In this document: piece by piece, positions 61,426-64,000 of the stretch
How the letters are laid out: every line of letters starts with the position of its first letter
Position numbering within the stretch: position 1 is the first letter of the stretch
Assembly: GCA_036490335.1 (NCBI GenBank)
Contig: DASXEB010000017.1
Location: 62,001-126,000 of the forward strand
Length of the DNA stretch: 64,000 nucleotides
Direction of reading: 5' to 3'
Source of the DNA: Palsa-1392 sp036490335
GTDB lineage: Bacteria; Verrucomicrobiota; Verrucomicrobiia; Chthoniobacterales; UBA10450
Notes under the pieces: model-generated
Told to the model about the DNA's origin: nothing
The model's database searches: none
The model's input: only the letters and a program-made list of their open reading frames with translations
Position numbers and translations under genes: made by a program

Positions 61426-61901
61426 GGTTGTTTATTTTCCTGACGCTTCCTTTTTATCTGCTCGATCAGGTAACGAAGTATCTGGTCCTGCGCTCCATCG
61501 ATCCGCGCGGCTCATTCACCGTCATTCCTCACTTCTTTTTTCTTGTAAACGTGACTAACAGCGGTGCGGCGTTCGGTTCTTTCGCAAATCGAAACGGCTT
61601 CTTCATCGTCTTATCGTTTGTCGCACTGATTATTGCTCTCTCTTTACTCGTTAGGCATCGGCTCGGCGATTCATGGAACCGTTTTGCTCTCGCGCTGCTC
61701 CTCGCGGGAATTCTTGGCAATCTGACTGATCGCTTAATCCACGGCAACGTGACTGATTTTCTGCTCTTCTATCTGCCCAATCCTTTCGGGCATCCCTACC
61801 CCTGGCCGGCCTTTAACGTCGCCGATTCCTGTATTTGCATCGCGGCGTCTGGCTTTGTCATTCATTCCTTCCGGCAGCCGGCGGCCAAGCGCGAGACTTA
61901 G
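61422..61901 (+). CDS. lspA: Signal peptidase II
   Basis: A 159-residue lipoprotein signal peptidase with four membrane segments. LLDQVTKYLV, VNVTNSGAAFGSF, GILGNLTDRLIHG and PAFNVADSCI hold the two catalytic aspartates. It cleaves prolipoproteins such as the lipoprotein at 22.3 kb. It is co-translated with ileS. Confidence 0.95.
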   Translation: MRLFIFLTLPFYLLDQVTKYLVLRSIDPRGSFTVIPHFFFLVNVTNSGAAFGSFANRNGFFIVLSFVALIIALSLLVRHRLGDSWNRFALALLLAGILGNLTDRLIHGNVTDFLLFYLPNPFGHPYPWPAFNVADSCICIAASGFVIHSFRQPAAKRET

Positions 61902-61908
61902 AAGCCTT

Positions 61909-62844
61909 ATGAGTGGCGAACAAAGCGCCCGCGCCGTCGTGATGATCCGACCGAGTCGCTTCTATCCAAATCCGGAAACCGCGGCGGACAACGCTTTTCA
62001 GGGAGAGGAAACGAACGAAGAGCTTTACTCGTTAGCCGCGCGGCATGAGTTCGACGAGGCCGTGCGAGAACTGCGCGCAGCCGGAATCACGGTGCACGTT
62101 TTCGAAGATGACTGCACTCCGGCGAAACCGGATGCGGTTTTTCCGAACAACTGGTTTTCGACTCATCACGACGGCCGGGTTGCCCTCTACCCGATGTGCA
62201 TGCCATCGCGACGAAGGGAACGTCGCGCAGACCTGATCGATGGGTTGCGCGAGTTTTACCAAGTCAATGCGATCGTCGATTACACCGATTTCGAAAAGCA
62301 GGGCTTGTATCTCGAGGGGACGGGCAGCCTTGTTCTCGATCACGAGCACCATCTCGCTTACGTCGCGCTTTCCGGCCGTTCGCACGAAATGCCTTTGCGG
62401 AAATTTTGCGCGGACTTCGACTATGAGCCGGTCACCTTCGCGGCGGCGACGCCTGACGGCCGCGCGATCTACCATACGAATGTCATGCTTTGCGTCGGGT
62501 CCGAGTTTGCGCTTGTCGGACTCGACACCATCACTGATGCGAAGGAGCGCGAGCTGATTTGCCGGAAGCTGGACTCGAGTGGCAAGAGAGTGATTGAACT
62601 CGGCCACGACCAAATCGCGAACTTCGCCGGGAACGCCCTCGAACTGCAGACGACGGAAGGGAAACTGCTCGTTCTCTCCCGGCGTGCTGCCGCCGCTTTG
62701 ACTAACGAACAAAGGAGCGCGGTTGAAAGCTCAGCGCATCTCCTGACGTTGTCATTACCCACCATCGAGCTCGCCGGAGGAAGCGCGCGTTGCATGCTCG
62801 CGACCGTTCACCTTCCCTCGCTCCGGCATTCCCCTAACGAATAA
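61909..62844 (+). CDS. ctlX: Citrulline utilization hydrolase CtlX-like (arginine deiminase superfamily)
   Basis: A 311-residue amidinotransferase-fold protein of the CtlX type: VVMIRPSRFYPNPETAADNAFQ, PDAVFPNNWFSTHHDGRVALYPM, LYLEGTGSLVLDH, a histidine in RAIYHTNVMLCVG and the C-terminal nucleophile in GGSARCMLATVH. It hydrolyses a guanidine- or ureido-type nitrogen compound, proposed to be citrulline. It follows lspA by 7 bp. Confidence 0.85.
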   Translation: MSGEQSARAVVMIRPSRFYPNPETAADNAFQGEETNEELYSLAARHEFDEAVRELRAAGITVHVFEDDCTPAKPDAVFPNNWFSTHHDGRVALYPMCMPSRRRERRADLIDGLREFYQVNAIVDYTDFEKQGLYLEGTGSLVLDHEHHLAYVALSGRSHEMPLRKFCADFDYEPVTFAAATPDGRAIYHTNVMLCVGSEFALVGLDTITDAKERELICRKLDSSGKRVIELGHDQIANFAGNALELQTTEGKLLVLSRRAAAALTNEQRSAVESSAHLLTLSLPTIELAGGSARCMLATVHLPSLRHSPNE

Positions 62845-62925
62845 AGGACAGACCAAGTCCGCTCGCAAGCCTTCTCAGGAACACAATTTACTTTCTCTGC
62901 CCGCCGTCCTGTTTAAGCTTGGTTT

Positions 62926-63969
62926 ATGCAAAAGACGATGAAGGCGCTGGTGAAGAAGGAAGCGAAACCGGGGCTTTGGCTTGAGGAAGTTCCTGTCCCG
63001 CTGGTGGGCGACGACGACGTGCTCATCCACATCAGAAAGACATCGATCTGCGGCACCGACGTACACATTTACAACTGGGATGCCTGGTCGCAAAAGACCA
63101 TCCCGGTGCCGATGGTCGTCGGGCACGAGTACGTTGGCGTGGTCGAAAAGGTCGGCGCGCGCGTGCAGGGATTCGCGCCGGGCGATTTGGTCACGGGTGA
63201 AGGACATATTGTGTGCGGTCATTGCCGCAATTGTCTCGCCGGGCGCCGGCATCTTTGCCCCAACACAGAGGGTGTGGGTGTGAATCGGCAGGGCGCCTTT
63301 GCCGAGTATCTCGCCATCCCGATGTCCAACGCCTGGCATGCGGATCCGAAGATTCCGCTGGATGTGCTTTCCTGCTTTGACCCGTTAGGCAACGCGACTC
63401 ATACCGCGCTTTCCTTCGATCTTATCGGCGAGGACGTTTTGATCACTGGCGCAGGGCCGATCGGTTGCATGGCGGCGGCAATTTGCCGACATGCCGGAGC
63501 GCGAAATGTCGTGATCACCGACATTAATCCTTATCGGCTCGAGCTCGCGCGAAAGCTCGGCGCCACGCTCGCGCTCGACGTTCGGCAAGCGACGCTCGCC
63601 GACGCGATGCAGCAGCTCGGGATGAAGGAAGGTTTCGATGTTGCGCTCGAAATGTCAGGCAGCCCGAAGGCCATGGCGGACCTGCTGCCGGCGATGTTTC
63701 ACGGCGGGAAGATCGCGTTGTTAGGCATTATGCCGGATACGGCGGCGATCGACTGGAATCTGGTGGTGTTTAATGGCCTAACGATTAAAGGAATCTACGG
63801 GCGCGAAATGTACGAAACCTGGTATAAGATGACGGCAATGATTCAGAGCGGGCTCGACATCTCGCCGGTCATAACTCATCGCTTTCCCTATACCGAGTTC
63901 AAGGAAGCGATTGAGCTCATGAAGTCGGGTAACTCCGGCAAGATCGTGCTCGATTGGAGCAACGCCTAG
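62926..63969 (+). CDS. tdh: L-threonine 3-dehydrogenase
   Basis: A 347-residue zinc medium-chain dehydrogenase of the Tdh type: MKALVKKEAKPGLWLEEVPVPLVGDDDVLIHIRKTSICGTDVHIYNWDAWSQ (C42), the GHEYVG motif, the structural zinc lobe CGHCRNCLAGRRHLC, the NAD fold VLITGAGPIGCMAAAI, and GIYGREMYETWYKM. It oxidises threonine to 2-amino-3-ketobutyrate. Its usual partner kbl may lie beyond the window. Confidence 0.95.
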   Translation: MQKTMKALVKKEAKPGLWLEEVPVPLVGDDDVLIHIRKTSICGTDVHIYNWDAWSQKTIPVPMVVGHEYVGVVEKVGARVQGFAPGDLVTGEGHIVCGHCRNCLAGRRHLCPNTEGVGVNRQGAFAEYLAIPMSNAWHADPKIPLDVLSCFDPLGNATHTALSFDLIGEDVLITGAGPIGCMAAAICRHAGARNVVITDINPYRLELARKLGATLALDVRQATLADAMQQLGMKEGFDVALEMSGSPKAMADLLPAMFHGGKIALLGIMPDTAAIDWNLVVFNGLTIKGIYGREMYETWYKMTAMIQSGLDISPVITHRFPYTEFKEAIELMKSGNSGKIVLDWSNA

Positions 63970-64000
63970 GTCAATTTGGCCGGGGCGCGATAACCTCGCT

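Larger units (their letters stand above)
441..63784. repeat. Dispersed nonamer TCGTTAGGC / GCCTAACGA, about 92 exact copies (uptake-sequence-like)
   Basis: Start positions of exact copies read by eye. As GCCTAACGA: 441, 760, 793, 2883, 4103, 8388, 8616, 9965, 11094, 11454, 12155, 12437, 12979, 14820, 17283, 17879, 25478, 30006, 31394, 31763, 32754, 33500, 33751, 33808, 34713, 35492, 36419, 37498, 40521, 42583, 42885, 44383, 45109, 45666, 45962, 46790, 47381, 50820, 52533, 57480, 58479, 59370, 60693, 63776. As TCGTTAGGC: 953, 1744, 2222, 2616, 4359, 6493, 10039, 10408, 11428, 12037, 12393, 19038, 20037, 20551, 22112, 22312, 22847, 23389, 24142, 24155, 26392, 26911, 28730, 28778, 29366, 32443, 35555, 36524, 36707, 39645, 41233, 41948, 43093, 44544, 45640, 47493, 47821, 48216, 49683, 50255, 50354, 50802, 52941, 55440, 57385, 59713, 59834, 61648. 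Bases on either side vary. There are also about 20 one-mismatch copies. The longest gaps are about 2.5 kb. The role is inferred, not shown. Confidence 0.95.

Noticed and set aside
441..63784. TCGTTAGGC as a Chi/KOPS-like site or as a restriction-modification target
   Set aside because: Chi and KOPS sites are skewed along the replication direction, while here the strands are balanced. A non-palindromic 9-bp site would be unusual for methyltransferases. Not excluded without whole-genome data.

Overview
This window is about 64 kb of a GC-rich bacterial chromosome with tightly packed genes. I place it, without certainty, in the Verrucomicrobia, near the Chthoniobacterales (Spartobacteria). The reasons are the A|FTLIELLVV prepilin peptidase site, a stand-alone DUF2851 protein, the ribBA-ribH-nusB order, the many small secreted proteins of unknown function, and the large multi-domain glycosyltransferases. 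No phage, transposase or CRISPR locus is visible.

Layout. 0-6.5 kb: the 3' part of a lantibiotic-dehydratase-like gene overlapping an orphan parA, then udgX, a small exported protein, a DUF2851 gene, a pseudopilin, and a 42-bp repeat array followed by a gene of an unnamed family. 6.5-7.0 kb: an antitoxin with a truncated RelE/ParE toxin that runs into tRNA-Gly. 7.1-12.5 kb: a molybdenum hydroxylase operon (paoABC-like subunits, XdhC chaperone, MocA-like cytidylyltransferase). 12.5-24 kb: a class A PBP, a glutaredoxin, a GumN-like protein, a TPR protein, a DUF2235 hydrolase fused to a membrane domain, lysS, small basic proteins, a lipoprotein, DUF1697 and ACT-domain genes. 24-26.4 kb: ribBA, ribH, nusB. 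26.4-36.1 kb: a surface glycan island of methyltransferases and multi-domain glycosyltransferases. 36-46 kb: pyruvate kinase, the primary sigma factor, a phosphodiesterase, DUF2237, tRNA-Gln, tadA, SYLF, tyrS, purQ, purS and fabI. 45.6-54.2 kb: a long leftward run of prs, rplY, pth, rpsF, ssb, dprA, topB, nrdR, an unknown gene and a HIT gene. 54.2-64 kb: a HAD phosphatase, a phytoene-desaturase-like oxidoreductase, a second 42-bp array with a truncated paralog of the 5.7-kb gene, a VKOR/DsbA pair, ileS-lspA, ctlX and tdh.

The most striking signal belongs to no single gene. The nonamer TCGTTAGGC (reverse complement GCCTAACGA) occurs about 92 times exactly by my reading, against about 0.5 expected for a random 9-mer. 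It falls almost equally on both strands (44 and 48), inside genes and between them, about every 700 bp, and I see no conserved flanks. Inside genes it is read only in the four frames without a stop (SLG, VR, PN[DE], LT). In the two stop-containing frames it occurs at gene ends, where it supplies the stop codon of nine genes. Several copies form close inverted pairs between genes. This matches the behaviour of the DNA uptake sequences of Neisseriaceae and Pasteurellaceae, in a lineage where I know of none. dprA, ssb and a pseudopilin lie in the same window.

The second unexplained signal is a repeated module: a 42-bp-period, hairpin-rich array 80-90 bp upstream of a gene of an unnamed family. 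It is seen at 5.4-6.5 kb and, decayed, at 56.6-57.4 kb.
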